NCBI GenBank assembly: GCA_045599325.1 | Contig: JAZRVT010000016.1 | Location: forward strand, 10,815-74,814 | Source of the DNA: Cacconaster sp045599325 | Lineage (GTDB): Bacteria > Bacteroidota > Bacteroidia > Bacteroidales > UBA932 | Direction: 5' to 3' | DNA length: 64,000 nt | In this document: positions 1-9,256 of the stretch, one piece after another | Numbering within the stretch: position 1 is the stretch's first letter | Layout: each line of letters begins with the position of its first letter | Program-made: the position numbers and the translations under genes | Notes under the pieces: model-generated | The model's input: only the letters and a program-made list of their open reading frames with translations | The model's database searches: none | Told to the model about the DNA's origin: nothing

Positions 1-2
1 CA

Positions 3-623
3 TTACTTTTCAAAGAGGATCTTTCTGGTGGCAGGCCTGAGGTATTCTCCGACCAGATTCGTGAAGTCATCGGCGGTGAAGCTGATCTGCCATCCGCCCT
101 CCTTCGGACCGATCTTGAAGCCGTCTGCAAGGCCCTTCACGGCCTTTGCCTCGACACCTGCTCCGAGGACCTTGGAGATCTCTCCGCCGAGAGCCTTCTC
201 GAGTCCGTCCTTCATCGATGCCGGGAGGATCACGTCAAGTCCCTTGGCCTCGGCGTCCGATGCCTTGAATGATGCCACCACTGTCTTGAGAAGGTCTGCC
301 ACGAAACCCGGGTCGGACATTGTCTTTGCGACAGGCGCTGCGACAGCCTTGCCGACAATCAGGTTTTCGGCGGTCTGCTTCAGAGCGGAGATCGCCTGGC
401 CTGACGCCATCCTGATGTCGCTTGCGGCAGCGGATTTCCTGCCTTCGGCATCTTTCTCAGCCTGGGAAAGTATGGCGGAAGCCTCCTCCTTTGCCTTTGC
501 TATGATTTCCTGAGCCTCCTTCTTTGCGGCTGCGAGAAGCTGGTCCGCTTCCTGCCTGCCTTTTGAGAGGCCTTCGTTGTAGAGCTTGTCAGTGAGTTCC
601 TGAACTTTGTTCTGCATTGCCAT
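3..623 (-). CDS. V-type ATP synthase subunit E
   Basis: This 206-residue protein matches the peripheral-stalk subunit E of V/A-type ATPases, which ties the catalytic V1 head to the membrane rotor-stator. The first 75 or so residues are a long Lys/Glu/Ala-rich coiled coil (KKEAQEIIAKAKEEA), typical of the stalk helix. The rest is a compact C-terminal head-binding domain. The length fits the family. The stop codon lies three bases from the window edge, so the other ATPase subunits would lie off the left end. A TATTTTTG box at 657-664 on the same strand could start the operon. V-type enzymes are common in Bacteroidales; whether this one moves Na+ or H+ cannot be told from this subunit. Confidence 0.88.
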   Translation of the reverse strand: MAMQNKVQELTDKLYNEGLSKGRQEADQLLAAAKKEAQEIIAKAKEEASAILSQAEKDAEGRKSAAASDIRMASGQAISALKQTAENLIVGKAVAAPVAKTMSDPGFVADLLKTVVASFKASDAEAKGLDVILPASMKDGLEKALGGEISKVLGAGVEAKAVKGLADGFKIGPKEGGWQISFTADDFTNLVGEYLRPATRKILFEK

Positions 624-656
624 ATATTATATGTTGTTTTCTGATTTTGCAATCTA

Positions 657-664
657 CAAAAATA
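657..664 (-). promoter_or_regulatory. Candidate -7 box for the V-ATPase operon
   Basis: On the minus strand this reads TATTTTTG, a match to the Bacteroidota -7 consensus TAnnTTTG, about 33 bases before the subunit E start. No well-spaced TTTG -33 element was found. Confidence 0.5.
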
Positions 665-706
665 GCAATAATATACGACAAATTAAAACCGAAATGGCCG
701 GTTCTT

Positions 707-2308
707 CTATTCCGCTTTCAGGAGCAGGATGGCGTCGGCCACTTCACCCGCAGCTGCTGCCTGCAGGGAGTATTTGAAACGTCCGTCCCGTTTCTGGACG
801 ACGGTGCCTTCCTTGACCCAGCCGTGGACGCCGGTCTCCATATACTGCCTGCTCTGGCGGTCCCAGAGGCTTGACGAGGTCTCGGGCGAGACGTTGAGGC
901 CCGGGACGAAGCGGTAGAGGTCATAGGTGCCGGCAGGGATCCCGTCTGCAGAGTAAGTCACCGAAGCGCCGGCTTTTGTCGCAATCCAGCCGCTGTCGCC
1001 CATATATGCCAGCTCCTCGCCTGCAGGCTCCCATCCGCTCTTCATCTTTGCAGGTGTCTCGATAAGGTATCGTCCGGGCAGGGAGATGCCGAGATACTCT
1101 GCCATCGCCTGGAGTGTGCGCTTCCCGAAGTAGCGGAGGTTGTCATTGGTGACCCATTCGCCCTCCATATTGTTGGAATAGCAGCAGTATGGGGTCTCTA
1201 TCGTGATGGCGAGTGTCTGTTCGCCCGCGTGGTCCCAGCACCAGCCTTCGGCATAGCGCGGAGCGGGGGCGGAGAAGAGCATGTCGGTGGTCTTGAGATA
1301 CGGGTTGAAACTGCAGGTCAGTCCTGTGAGGACCCACTGCTTCCTCTGGAAGGAGAGGGTGGTGGCCGATGCGCGGTGCATCCAGAAAGTGGCGTGGTCG
1401 GCGAGCTGCGAGTGGCTGTTGAGCATAATGTCGAGCGGCCTCTCTGCCGTAAGCTTCTCGAACATAGCCTTGATGGCCTTGACCTCCACCACCGTGCTGT
1501 CCTCGCTGCGGCCGAAGTTGATCTCCTGGTTCACGCCGGTGACATTGCAGCGCGAGAGTCCGTGCGCCACTCCGTCAGGGTTAGCGAAAGGAAGGATGTA
1601 TGCGTCGATGCCCTTGCGGAGCGCGGCTCCCTCAGGCGTGTCGTCTGTCAGACAGTCGATCAGTCCGTCGAGCAGGTATGATCCCGGTGACTCGGAAGGG
1701 TGCTGCCTGCCGTGGATCCAGACAAGCGCCTTCTCTGACTGCGGAACGGAAGGGTCGGTGACGTGGAGCATCTGCATCGGCCGTCCTTCGAAGCTCCAGC
1801 CGATAGTGTCGAGGGCGACATCGGCCCGCTTGGTCCAGTCTGCAAGCCGCTTCTGCAGATATGTGTAGGTATATGGCTCATAGAGAGCGATATACACTGT
1901 ATCGTGGTCAAAACGCTTGTCCAGCCTGCGGCGGTCTGACTGCTCGATCGGGAGGTGACCCCAGTGCTCTCCGTCGTAGGAGTATGAGGTGCGGTGGACA
2001 CCGTTGTCACGCATTGTCAGATATATCTGTTTTCCTTTTATGCCTGTCATCCTGAAGCAGTACCAGTTCGCGCTCGGCTCGAGGTCCACGTCGACCGGGT
2101 TGATCGGGTCGTAGCTGCCGCCGACGAGATAGGAGAGATGCTCGACAGTGTCGCCCGGCGCGACAACCACTCTCACGGAGTCGAGGAGTGTGACTTCACC
2201 GAGGGCACCGGCTTCAAAATCAGCGTCAAAGCGCACCTGAGCGGTCGTTGGCGCTGCTGTGCAGAGAATGAAAATAAGAGAAATGAGGAAAAAAGCTTTG
2301 CAGTTCAT
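707..2308 (-). CDS. Secreted M14-family zinc carboxypeptidase
   Basis: A 533-residue protein with an N-terminal signal peptide (hydrophobic residues 5-23, then TTAQ). Residues 40-160 form a beta-rich N-terminal domain of the kind seen in cytosolic-carboxypeptidase-like M14 proteins. The peptidase domain follows with zinc ligands H203 and E206 (GRQHPSESPGS), H299 (MLNSHSQ) and the catalytic Glu371 (TIETPYC). All key residues are present, so it should be active against C-terminal residues of periplasmic or extracellular peptides. The last 110 residues form a separate beta-rich tail. The gene is divergent from metH with a 46-base gap holding -7 boxes for both directions. Confidence 0.85.
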   Translation of the reverse strand: MNCKAFFLISLIFILCTAAPTTAQVRFDADFEAGALGEVTLLDSVRVVVAPGDTVEHLSYLVGGSYDPINPVDVDLEPSANWYCFRMTGIKGKQIYLTMRDNGVHRTSYSYDGEHWGHLPIEQSDRRRLDKRFDHDTVYIALYEPYTYTYLQKRLADWTKRADVALDTIGWSFEGRPMQMLHVTDPSVPQSEKALVWIHGRQHPSESPGSYLLDGLIDCLTDDTPEGAALRKGIDAYILPFANPDGVAHGLSRCNVTGVNQEINFGRSEDSTVVEVKAIKAMFEKLTAERPLDIMLNSHSQLADHATFWMHRASATTLSFQRKQWVLTGLTCSFNPYLKTTDMLFSAPAPRYAEGWCWDHAGEQTLAITIETPYCCYSNNMEGEWVTNDNLRYFGKRTLQAMAEYLGISLPGRYLIETPAKMKSGWEPAGEELAYMGDSGWIATKAGASVTYSADGIPAGTYDLYRFVPGLNVSPETSSSLWDRQSRQYMETGVHGWVKEGTVVQKRDGRFKYSLQAAAAGEVADAILLLKAE

Positions 2309-2326
2309 AGGGCGTGTGTTTTAAAG

Positions 2327-2334
2327 CAAATGTA
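2327..2334 (-). promoter_or_regulatory. Candidate -7 box for the M14 peptidase gene
   Basis: Minus-strand reading TACATTTG fits TAnnTTTG, 18 bases before the peptidase start. It lies next to the opposite-strand metH box, so the two promoters probably interfere. Confidence 0.5.
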
Positions 2335-2342
2335 AAAATAAC

Positions 2343-2350
2343 TATTTTTG
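2343..2350 (+). promoter_or_regulatory. Candidate -7 box of metH
   Basis: TATTTTTG on the plus strand matches TAnnTTTG exactly. It ends only four bases before the metH ATG, so transcripts would begin at or just inside the start codon. Confidence 0.5.
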
Positions 2351-2354
2351 CGCT

Positions 2355-5300
2355 ATGATTCAGGAAGAAATCGGCAAAAGAATCCTTATTCTCGACGGAG
2401 CGATGGGAACTATGCTCCAGCGCGGTCTTTCCGTGGCCCAGGTCCACAGGCTCTACGTCGAGGCAGGTGCAGACATCATAGAGACCTCCACCTTCACAAT
2501 GGAGGGATACGACAACACTTTCGAGATGGCCTCACTGGCGCGCAAGGTGGCTGACGAGGCCTCCCGCAAAGTCTATGTGGCAGGGTGCCTCGGTCCGTAT
2601 TCCAAGATGCTCTCGATGTCTGACGACGCGCTCCATCCGGAGAACCGCCGCTGTACCTTCGACGAACTGGCAGCCATCTACCGGGAGAACGCCGCAGCTT
2701 TGCTGGATGCAGGCGTTGACCTGCTCCTGCTCGAGACCATATTCGACGCATTGAACGCCAAGGCTGCGCTCTATGCCATAGAGGGACTTTTCGAGGAGAG
2801 GGGAGTCAGGCTTCCCCTGATGGTCTCCGCCACTGTGAACGACATCCACGGACGCCTTCTCACTGGAATGCAGATTGAGGCGTTCTACCGTACCATAGAA
2901 CCGTACGCTCCTCTCAGTTTCGGAGTCAACTGCTCCTTTGGAGCGAGCCAGCTCTCACCGATCATCAAGCATATCGCCGGTTTCGCCGGCTGTGCGGTGA
3001 GCGTCTATCCGAACGCCGGACTTCCGAACGAACTCGGCCAGTATGACGAGGATCCCGAATACACGGCATCCTGCATCAGGTCGATGGCTGAAGAGGGCCT
3101 CATAAACATAGCCGGAGGCTGCTGCGGCACCACGCCGGAGCATATCGCCGCCATCAGGCGCGCAGTGGAAGGCATCGCACCACGCCCTCTGCCTGCAGAG
3201 GCTGACGGCAGGCTGACTGTCACCGGCCTCGAGTGCGTTACAGTGGACCGCCGCCTCCAGAACTTCATCAATGTGGGCGAGAGGACGAATGTGGCCGGCT
3301 CTGCGAAGTTCAAGAGGCTCATAAATGAGGAGAACTACGAGGAGGCCTGCTCGATTGCCAGAAAGATGATTGCTGACGGCGCCTCCATCATTGATATCAA
3401 TATGGACGACCCTATGCTCGACTCAGCGGCCGAGATGGGACTCTTCGTCCGTTATATCGAGAACGATCCCGACATCGCGCGCGCCGCGCTGATGATAGAC
3501 TCGTCTGACTGGGACACCGTGCTTGCCGGCATCAAGAACGCCCCGGGACGCTGCATCGTGAACTCCATCTCCCTCAAGGAGGGTGAGGAGGCTTTCCTCG
3601 ACAAGGCCCGCGAGATCCGCCGCCTCGGTGCAGCCGCCATAGTTATGGCGTTCGACGAAGAGGGGCAGGCCGTGACATTCGACCGCAAGACCGCAATCTG
3701 CAGCCGTGCATACCGTCTCCTCACGGAGAAGGCCGGCTACCGTCCTCAGGACATCATCTTCGACGTCAACATACTTACAGTGGGCACCGGAATGAAGGAG
3801 CACTGCAACTATGCCGTGGACTTCATCCGCGCCGTCCGCTGGATCAAGGAGAACCTTCCGGGCTGCCATACATCCGGAGGCGTATCCAACCTCTCTTTCG
3901 CATTCAGGGGCAACAATCCTGTCCGCGAGGCGATGCACTCGGTATTCCTCTACCACGCTATCGGGGCAGGCCTCGACATGGCCATCGTAAATCCGGGAAT
4001 GCTTCAGATCTACAGCCAGATAGAACCTGAATTGCTGAAGGCGGCGGAGGATGTGGTGCTCAACAGCGATGCACAGGCCACCGAGCGCCTTGTCGCACTG
4101 GCGGAGAGGATAAAGAACAGCGGCCAGTCGCCTGAGACTGCCGCTAAGAAGGAACTCTGGAGAGAAGGTCCTGTGGAAGAGCGTCTCAAATATGCACTTG
4201 CCCGAGGTATCAGCGATTTCCTTGATGCAGACCTGGCCGAGGCCATTCAGACGATGAGCCCGATGGCTGTCATCGAGGGCCCGCTGCTTTCCGGAATGGA
4301 GAACGTGGGACGTCTCTTCGCCGAGGGGCAGATGTTCCTGCCGCAGGTCATCAAGTCCGCGAAAGTTATGAGGACTGCAGTGAATATCCTCCAGCCGCAC
4401 ATTGAGTCAGGCAATTCAGGCACTTCCTCGCGCCGGAGGAAGATGGTGCTTGCAACAGCGGAGGGCGACGTCCACGACATAGGGAAGAACATCCTTTCAG
4501 TAGTGCTTTCCTGCAACGGCGTCGAGGTCGAGGACCTCGGAGTGATGGTCAGCAACCAGACCATCCTCGATGCTGCCAGGAGCGGAAATGCGGATTTCAT
4601 CGGCGTGAGCGGACTCATCTCCCCGTCGCTGGCCCATATGGAGGAACTCTGCAGGATGATGGAGAAGGAGGGCCTCTCTGTCCCTGTGTTCTTCGGCGGA
4701 GCCACAACTTCCGACCTGCACACTGCAGTCAGGCTCGCTCCGCTCTACAGCGGTCCTGTCATCCATACTGGCAACGCTTCCGAATGTGCTGAAGCAGTCA
4801 ACCGCATCGGTCTCGACGCCAAGGCTTTCTTTGAGGGAGTCAGGGAGAAGCAGCGGAAGACCATCGAACTCTACAACAGCCGCAACGAGACTTTCGTGAC
4901 TGTTGAGGAGGCCCGCAGCCGTGCTGTCCGTCCGGCGCTGAACACCTTCGCCCAGCCGGATGGCTTTGGAAGCAGGGATATTATCACTAATTTGGAAATC
5001 AGCAAGATAGAAAAATATATCAATTGGCCGATGCTCCTTGCGTTCTGGGGTTTCAAGGGCAGTTTCGACGCTCTTGTCTCAGAAAATGAGGAGGCGCGCA
5101 AATGCTATGAATCCGCGCTTGCGATGCTCGCTTCGATGAAGGCGGACGGCAGTGTGGAGGTCTCAGTCAACGCCCGCTTCTTTGATGCGAACGGCGACGG
5201 TGAGGAGATTGTGCTCTCTGACGGCACCCGTTTCAATGTCGGAAGGGCTGCCGGTTCGCGCAGCCGGTATGAGTCTCTTGCCGACTATGTGGCTCCCTCT

Positions 5301-5669
5301 GACAGCGGACTCTCTTCGAAGGTGGGCATCTTCGCCATCAAGGTTGAGGACCGGCACCACTGCTGCTGTGACTGCAGGGATTACGACCATCTGCTCCGCG
5401 AGAGCCTTTGCGCCCGCCTCGCCGAGGCTGCGGCAGAATGGCTCCAGGATGAGACCTGCTGCGGCGCGAATGTGATCCGTCCTGCATTCGGCTATCCTGC
5501 CTGCCCGGACCATTCGCTCAAGCGCACCGCCTTCGACCTGCTGGATGCTGAGCGTCTGCAGGGTCTGCGGCTCACCTCTTCTTACGCGATGGTCCCTGTG
5601 ACCTCAGTCTGCGGAATGCTGATCTGCCATCCTGAGGCCGGATACATCAATGTCACTTCTGGAAAATGA
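2355..5669 (+). CDS. metH: Cobalamin-dependent methionine synthase
   Basis: This 1104-residue enzyme moves a methyl group from 5-methyl-tetrahydrofolate to homocysteine through methylcobalamin. Domains in order: homocysteine-binding barrel (residues 1-285, opening ILDGAMGTM, zinc ligands in GVNCSFG and GGCCGT), pterin-binding barrel (about 305-590), cap and B12-binding domain (about 600-850, with the cobalt-ligand motif DVHDIGKN), and activation/AdoMet domain (about 880-1104, RPAFGYPACPDH). All four modules are present although it is shorter than the roughly 1230 residues of E. coli MetH. The ATG at 2355 is the only usable start: an in-frame stop lies at 2322 and the next Met is inside the first motif. 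metF follows with a 4-base overlap. Confidence 0.97.
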   Translation: MIQEEIGKRILILDGAMGTMLQRGLSVAQVHRLYVEAGADIIETSTFTMEGYDNTFEMASLARKVADEASRKVYVAGCLGPYSKMLSMSDDALHPENRRCTFDELAAIYRENAAALLDAGVDLLLLETIFDALNAKAALYAIEGLFEERGVRLPLMVSATVNDIHGRLLTGMQIEAFYRTIEPYAPLSFGVNCSFGASQLSPIIKHIAGFAGCAVSVYPNAGLPNELGQYDEDPEYTASCIRSMAEEGLINIAGGCCGTTPEHIAAIRRAVEGIAPRPLPAEADGRLTVTGLECVTVDRRLQNFINVGERTNVAGSAKFKRLINEENYEEACSIARKMIADGASIIDINMDDPMLDSAAEMGLFVRYIENDPDIARAALMIDSSDWDTVLAGIKNAPGRCIVNSISLKEGEEAFLDKAREIRRLGAAAIVMAFDEEGQAVTFDRKTAICSRAYRLLTEKAGYRPQDIIFDVNILTVGTGMKEHCNYAVDFIRAVRWIKENLPGCHTSGGVSNLSFAFRGNNPVREAMHSVFLYHAIGAGLDMAIVNPGMLQIYSQIEPELLKAAEDVVLNSDAQATERLVALAERIKNSGQSPETAAKKELWREGPVEERLKYALARGISDFLDADLAEAIQTMSPMAVIEGPLLSGMENVGRLFAEGQMFLPQVIKSAKVMRTAVNILQPHIESGNSGTSSRRRKMVLATAEGDVHDIGKNILSVVLSCNGVEVEDLGVMVSNQTILDAARSGNADFIGVSGLISPSLAHMEELCRMMEKEGLSVPVFFGGATTSDLHTAVRLAPLYSGPVIHTGNASECAEAVNRIGLDAKAFFEGVREKQRKTIELYNSRNETFVTVEEARSRAVRPALNTFAQPDGFGSRDIITNLEISKIEKYINWPMLLAFWGFKGSFDALVSENEEARKCYESALAMLASMKADGSVEVSVNARFFDANGDGEEIVLSDGTRFNVGRAAGSRSRYESLADYVAPSDSGLSSKVGIFAIKVEDRHHCCCDCRDYDHLLRESLCARLAEAAAEWLQDETCCGANVIRPAFGYPACPDHSLKRTAFDLLDAERLQGLRLTSSYAMVPVTSVCGMLICHPEAGYINVTSGK

Positions 5670-6589
5670 AAGTAGCTGAAATACTCTCTCTCAAGCGCAA
5701 CGCGTTTCCGTCGCTTGAATTCGTCCCGCCTTTGAAGGGCGGAGACATCAACCGTCTCTACAGGTCCCTCGACCCGCTGATGGAGTTCAAGCCTCCTTAT
5801 ATGAATGTCACCTGCCACCGCAACGAGCGCGCTGACGGCAGGGTGGTGACCAAGCGCCCTGGCACCGTGGCCATCGCCGCGGCCATTATGAAGCGCTTCA
5901 AGATCGAGGTGGTCCCTCACGTCATCTGCGCTTATGCCAGCCGCGAAGAGATTGAGAACGAACTGATCGACCTCAGTTTCCTGGATATCGACAATGTGAT
6001 GGCGCTGCGCGGTGACACCTCTTCCAACGGCGTATTCACCCCATATCTCGACGGCCACAGCCACGCTTCGGAACTCGTGCGCCAGATACGTGACCTCAAT
6101 GAGGGAAAGTATGCCGACCCGGCCATCGTAGGCGGGTTCCGCACTGACTTCTGCATCGGAGTGGGCGGTTACCCTGAAAAGCATTATGAGGCAGCTGACC
6201 TTGATGCCGACATCGCTCATCTGAAGGAGAAGGTCGACGCCGGCGCCGACTATGTCATCACTCAGATGTTCTTTGACAATGAGTGCTTCTATGACTATGT
6301 GGCGCGCTGCCGCGCCGCCGGCATCACTGTGCCTATTATTCCGGGCATAAAGCCGGTCTCTCTCAAGAAGCATCTCACGAGCCTTCCGAACTCATTCTCT
6401 CTGACACTGCCTGAAACTCTCTCTCACGAGATTGAGAAATGTGCTGACGATGCTGCGGTCTACCGTCTCGGCATCGAATGGTGCATCTTCCAAAGCCGCG
6501 ACCTCATCGCCCACGGCGTACCTGCCATCCATTACTACACTATGGGCCGCGGTGAGAATATCCTCGAGGTCCTCTCGAAGGTATTCTGA
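5666..6589 (+). CDS. metF: 5,10-methylenetetrahydrofolate reductase
   Basis: A 307-residue flavoprotein that reduces methylene-tetrahydrofolate to 5-methyl-tetrahydrofolate, the methyl donor used by MetH. The N-terminus PSLEFVPP is the family's opening strand. ALRGDTSSNG and the TQMFFDN segment match conserved folate/FAD-barrel regions. The start overlaps the metH stop as ATGA, so the pair is translationally coupled and makes and spends the methyl group in one operon. Length is normal for bacterial MetF. Confidence 0.96.
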   Translation: MKVAEILSLKRNAFPSLEFVPPLKGGDINRLYRSLDPLMEFKPPYMNVTCHRNERADGRVVTKRPGTVAIAAAIMKRFKIEVVPHVICAYASREEIENELIDLSFLDIDNVMALRGDTSSNGVFTPYLDGHSHASELVRQIRDLNEGKYADPAIVGGFRTDFCIGVGGYPEKHYEAADLDADIAHLKEKVDAGADYVITQMFFDNECFYDYVARCRAAGITVPIIPGIKPVSLKKHLTSLPNSFSLTLPETLSHEIEKCADDAAVYRLGIEWCIFQSRDLIAHGVPAIHYYTMGRGENILEVLSKVF

Positions 6590-6592
6590 CAG

Positions 6593-7930
6593 ATGAATCA
6601 GCGTGATTCGAAATATGTGCAGATGACAACTGCTCCTGTGGAGAAGCTGGTCTGCTCATTCGCTGTGCCGTCCATTGTCAGTATGCTGATCAGCAGCATC
6701 TACAACATTGTCGACACTTTCTTTGTAGGCCGCCTCGACACACAGTCGACAGCTGCTCTCGGAGTTGTCTTCTCATATATGGGCATCATACAGGCCTGCG
6801 CTTTCTTCTTCGGCCACGGCAGCGGCAATTTCATCTCCCGCGCGCTTGGGGCAAGGAAAGAGGAGGAGGCGGAGACTATGGCCTCTGTGGGTTTCTTCGA
6901 CGCTCTGATAGTCAGCAGTTTCATCGCAGCCATCTGCGGGGTGTTCATCAGTCCGGTTATGCGGCTTTTCGGCGCGACGCCGACAGTCCTTCCGTATGCT
7001 GTGGACTACTTCAAGTGGATTCTTGCCGGCACTCCGTTCATCGTGGGCACTTTTGTGCTCAACAACCAGATGCGCCATCAGGGGAATGCTGGCGTGGCGA
7101 TGTGGGGTATCCTGTCGGGTGCGCTGCTGAACATTGTCCTCGACCCGATCCTGATTTTTGTGCTCGGTATGGGTGTCAGCGGTGCGGGTCTCGCGACTGC
7201 TGTCTCCCAGGCTGCCAGCTTCACTCTGATGCTCATTCTTTCGAGGCGCAGGGGAGGCATCCGGGTCCGCTTCAGGAACTACCATCCTACTTTTGTCCGT
7301 TTCAGGGAGATCACGGCCGGCGGTGTGCCGAGCCTGGCGCGCCAGGGACTTATGGCACTTGCGGTCGTCTTTCTGAACAACTATGCGGCGGGCTTCGGCG
7401 ACGAGGCGCTCGCCGGATTCTCGATTGTCGGAAGGGTGATGCATCTGGCATCTTCTGCTGTCATAGGCTTCGGCCAGGGCTTCCAGCCTGTCTGCGGCTA
7501 TAACTATGGAGCCGGGATGTATGGCCGGCTGCGCCGCGCCTTCTGGTTCTGCGTCTCTGTATCGACAGCGTACTGCATTCTGGTGGCTCTCTTCGGCATT
7601 TTCTTCGCTCCCGGCATCATCAGTGTCTTCAGGGCGGATGACCCTGAGGTCATCTACCTCGGCTCGATGGCTCTGCGGGCGCAGAGCTGGCTCTTCCCGC
7701 TGGTGGGCTTCATCGTGATGACAAATATGTATCTGCAGACTACCCGCCAGGTCTGGAGCGCTATCATCGTGGCTGTCGCCCGCCACGGTCTCTTCCTTAT
7801 CCCAACTATCATTGTCGGTGCTACTTTCTTCGGTTTCAACGGCCTCGTCGCCGCCCAGCCGGCCGCCGACATCCTCTCTTTCCTCGTCGCCGTCCCGCTC
7901 TGTGTGCGGGCGCTGAGGAGGATGGAGTAG
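6593..7930 (+). CDS. MATE-family multidrug/Na+ antiporter
   Basis: A 445-residue, highly hydrophobic protein with about twelve membrane helices and the two-bundle arrangement of MATE exporters. The start (VCSFAVPSIVSMLISSIYNI) and VDTFFVGRL are typical of the first MATE helices, and the second half repeats the pattern (GGVPSLARQG). These carriers expel cationic drugs or metabolites in exchange for Na+ or H+. The start lies three bases after metF, so it may be co-transcribed with metHF, but I see no specific functional link. A long open frame on the opposite strand is a composition shadow. Confidence 0.93.
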   Translation: MNQRDSKYVQMTTAPVEKLVCSFAVPSIVSMLISSIYNIVDTFFVGRLDTQSTAALGVVFSYMGIIQACAFFFGHGSGNFISRALGARKEEEAETMASVGFFDALIVSSFIAAICGVFISPVMRLFGATPTVLPYAVDYFKWILAGTPFIVGTFVLNNQMRHQGNAGVAMWGILSGALLNIVLDPILIFVLGMGVSGAGLATAVSQAASFTLMLILSRRRGGIRVRFRNYHPTFVRFREITAGGVPSLARQGLMALAVVFLNNYAAGFGDEALAGFSIVGRVMHLASSAVIGFGQGFQPVCGYNYGAGMYGRLRRAFWFCVSVSTAYCILVALFGIFFAPGIISVFRADDPEVIYLGSMALRAQSWLFPLVGFIVMTNMYLQTTRQVWSAIIVAVARHGLFLIPTIIVGATFFGFNGLVAAQPAADILSFLVAVPLCVRALRRME

Positions 7931-7931
7931 C

Positions 7932-7951
7932 GGCGCTATGGCGGCAGCGCC
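7932..7951 (+). terminator. Hairpin after the MATE gene
   Basis: GGCGCT and AGCGCC pair across an eight-base loop right after the MATE stop codon. There is no T-run behind it, so termination is uncertain. Confidence 0.3.
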
Positions 7952-8037
7952 ACCGCCCCAGATAAGCATCTATTTGCTCCGACGGGAATTATTGTTTAAT
8001 TTTACTGAAGTATTCCAAAACATTTCAAGAGAAAGAT

Positions 8038-9138
8038 ATGACCAGTATTGAAACATTGTTCTCCATCGCTGGGGAGTTTGACATAGAGGGTGAAATCGTC
8101 AGAATCGAGCCTCTGGGCAACGGCCTTATCAATGACACCTTCAGAGTGATGACCTCTGACGGGTCACCTGATTATGTGCTCCAGCGTATCAACAACGCCA
8201 TATTCAAGGATGTTGAACTACTTCAGCACAACATAGAGGCCGTGACAGCGCATATCCGTGCAAAGCTCGAGGCGAGGGGAGAGTCGGACATAGACCGCAA
8301 GGTGCTCCGATATGTCAGGCCGAAAGGCTCTGACAGGACTTGGCTCCTCGAGGACGGAAAGTACTGGAGAGTGTCGGTATTCATCCCTGACTCTTTCACA
8401 AGGGAGACCGCTGATGCGGAGAACTCATATTTCGCAGGCCGGGCTTTCGGAGAGTTCGAGGCGATGCTAGCCGACCTGCCGGAGAAACTCGGTGAGACAA
8501 TCCCTGACTTCCACAATATGGAGCTGCGGTCGCTTCAGCTTAAGGAGGCGGTTGCCGCTGATGCTGCGGGAAGAGTGTCTGACCCTGAGATACAGGCTAT
8601 CCTGAAAGATATCGCGCGCTACGACGAAGATATGTGCAAGGCAGAGAGGATGTATCGTGAAGGCACTCTGCCGAAGCGCATCTGCCACTGTGACACAAAG
8701 GTCAACAATATGCTCTTCGACGCTGATGGCAACATCCTGTGCGTCATAGACCTCGACACTGTGATGCCGTCCTTTGTATTCTCCGATATCGGGGATTTCC
8801 TCCGGAATGCGGCCAACACCGTTGCGGAGGACAGCCCGGAGACCGGGAAGGTGGCGTTCAAGATGGAGACCTTCAAGGCCTTCGTCAAGGGCTACCTCGA
8901 GTCGGCATCCTGCTTCCTGACTGAAACAGAAAAGGAGAACATCCCTTACGCTGCACTGCTGTTCCCGTATATGCAGGCAGTACGCTTCCTCGCCGACTAT
9001 ATAAACGGCGACACCTACTACAAGATCCAGTACCCTGAGCACAACCTTGTCAGGACCCGCAACCAGATGGCCCTCTTCCACAGCGCCCTCGACCACATCG
9101 GCGAGATGGAGGAGTTCGTGAATGGCTTCGTGCTATAG
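8038..9138 (+). CDS. APH-fold phosphotransferase, N-acetylhexosamine-kinase-like
   Basis: A 366-residue kinase of the aminoglycoside phosphotransferase/choline kinase fold. It carries the catalytic loop HCDTKVNN (H217, D219, N224) and the metal-binding VIDLDT (D238, D240), and opens with a nucleotide-binding GNGLINDTF. Length and layout resemble the N-acetylhexosamine 1-kinases and related sugar kinases of gut bacteria more than drug-resistance enzymes, but the substrate cannot be read from sequence. It stands alone, after a 107-base gap and before a strong terminator shared with the convergent sodium-pump operon. Confidence 0.75.
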   Translation: MTSIETLFSIAGEFDIEGEIVRIEPLGNGLINDTFRVMTSDGSPDYVLQRINNAIFKDVELLQHNIEAVTAHIRAKLEARGESDIDRKVLRYVRPKGSDRTWLLEDGKYWRVSVFIPDSFTRETADAENSYFAGRAFGEFEAMLADLPEKLGETIPDFHNMELRSLQLKEAVAADAAGRVSDPEIQAILKDIARYDEDMCKAERMYREGTLPKRICHCDTKVNNMLFDADGNILCVIDLDTVMPSFVFSDIGDFLRNAANTVAEDSPETGKVAFKMETFKAFVKGYLESASCFLTETEKENIPYAALLFPYMQAVRFLADYINGDTYYKIQYPEHNLVRTRNQMALFHSALDHIGEMEEFVNGFVL

Positions 9139-9210
9139 GCGAGCGGCAGTTTTCTCAAGCGCCGCTGCTGCTTCCTGAACGAGCCCGCAGTGAATCACGC
9201 GCAACGGCAA

Positions 9211-9238
9211 AAAAGCCGGTCATTTCTGGCCGGCTTTT
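9211..9238. terminator. Bidirectional intrinsic terminator
   Basis: AAAAGCCGG (9211-9219) and CCGGCTTTT (9230-9238) form a perfect nine-pair stem with A and T tracts on both sides. It sits between the converging kinase and mmdB genes and should stop transcription both ways. Confidence 0.85.
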
Positions 9239-9256
9239 CATTGCGAAAGGTCTGGA

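Noticed and set aside
2309..2354. Cobalamin or SAM riboswitch before metH
   Set aside because: Only 46 bases separate the two genes and both -7 boxes fill them; there is no room for an aptamer.
3423..4400. 325-codon open frame on the minus strand
   Set aside because: It lies wholly inside metH, has no family motifs, and follows from the GC-rich codon pattern of the real gene.
6773..7969. 398-codon minus-strand frame
   Set aside because: Antisense to the MATE gene; it is highly charged and repetitive (Asp/Glu/Arg), as expected from the complement of a hydrophobic protein gene.
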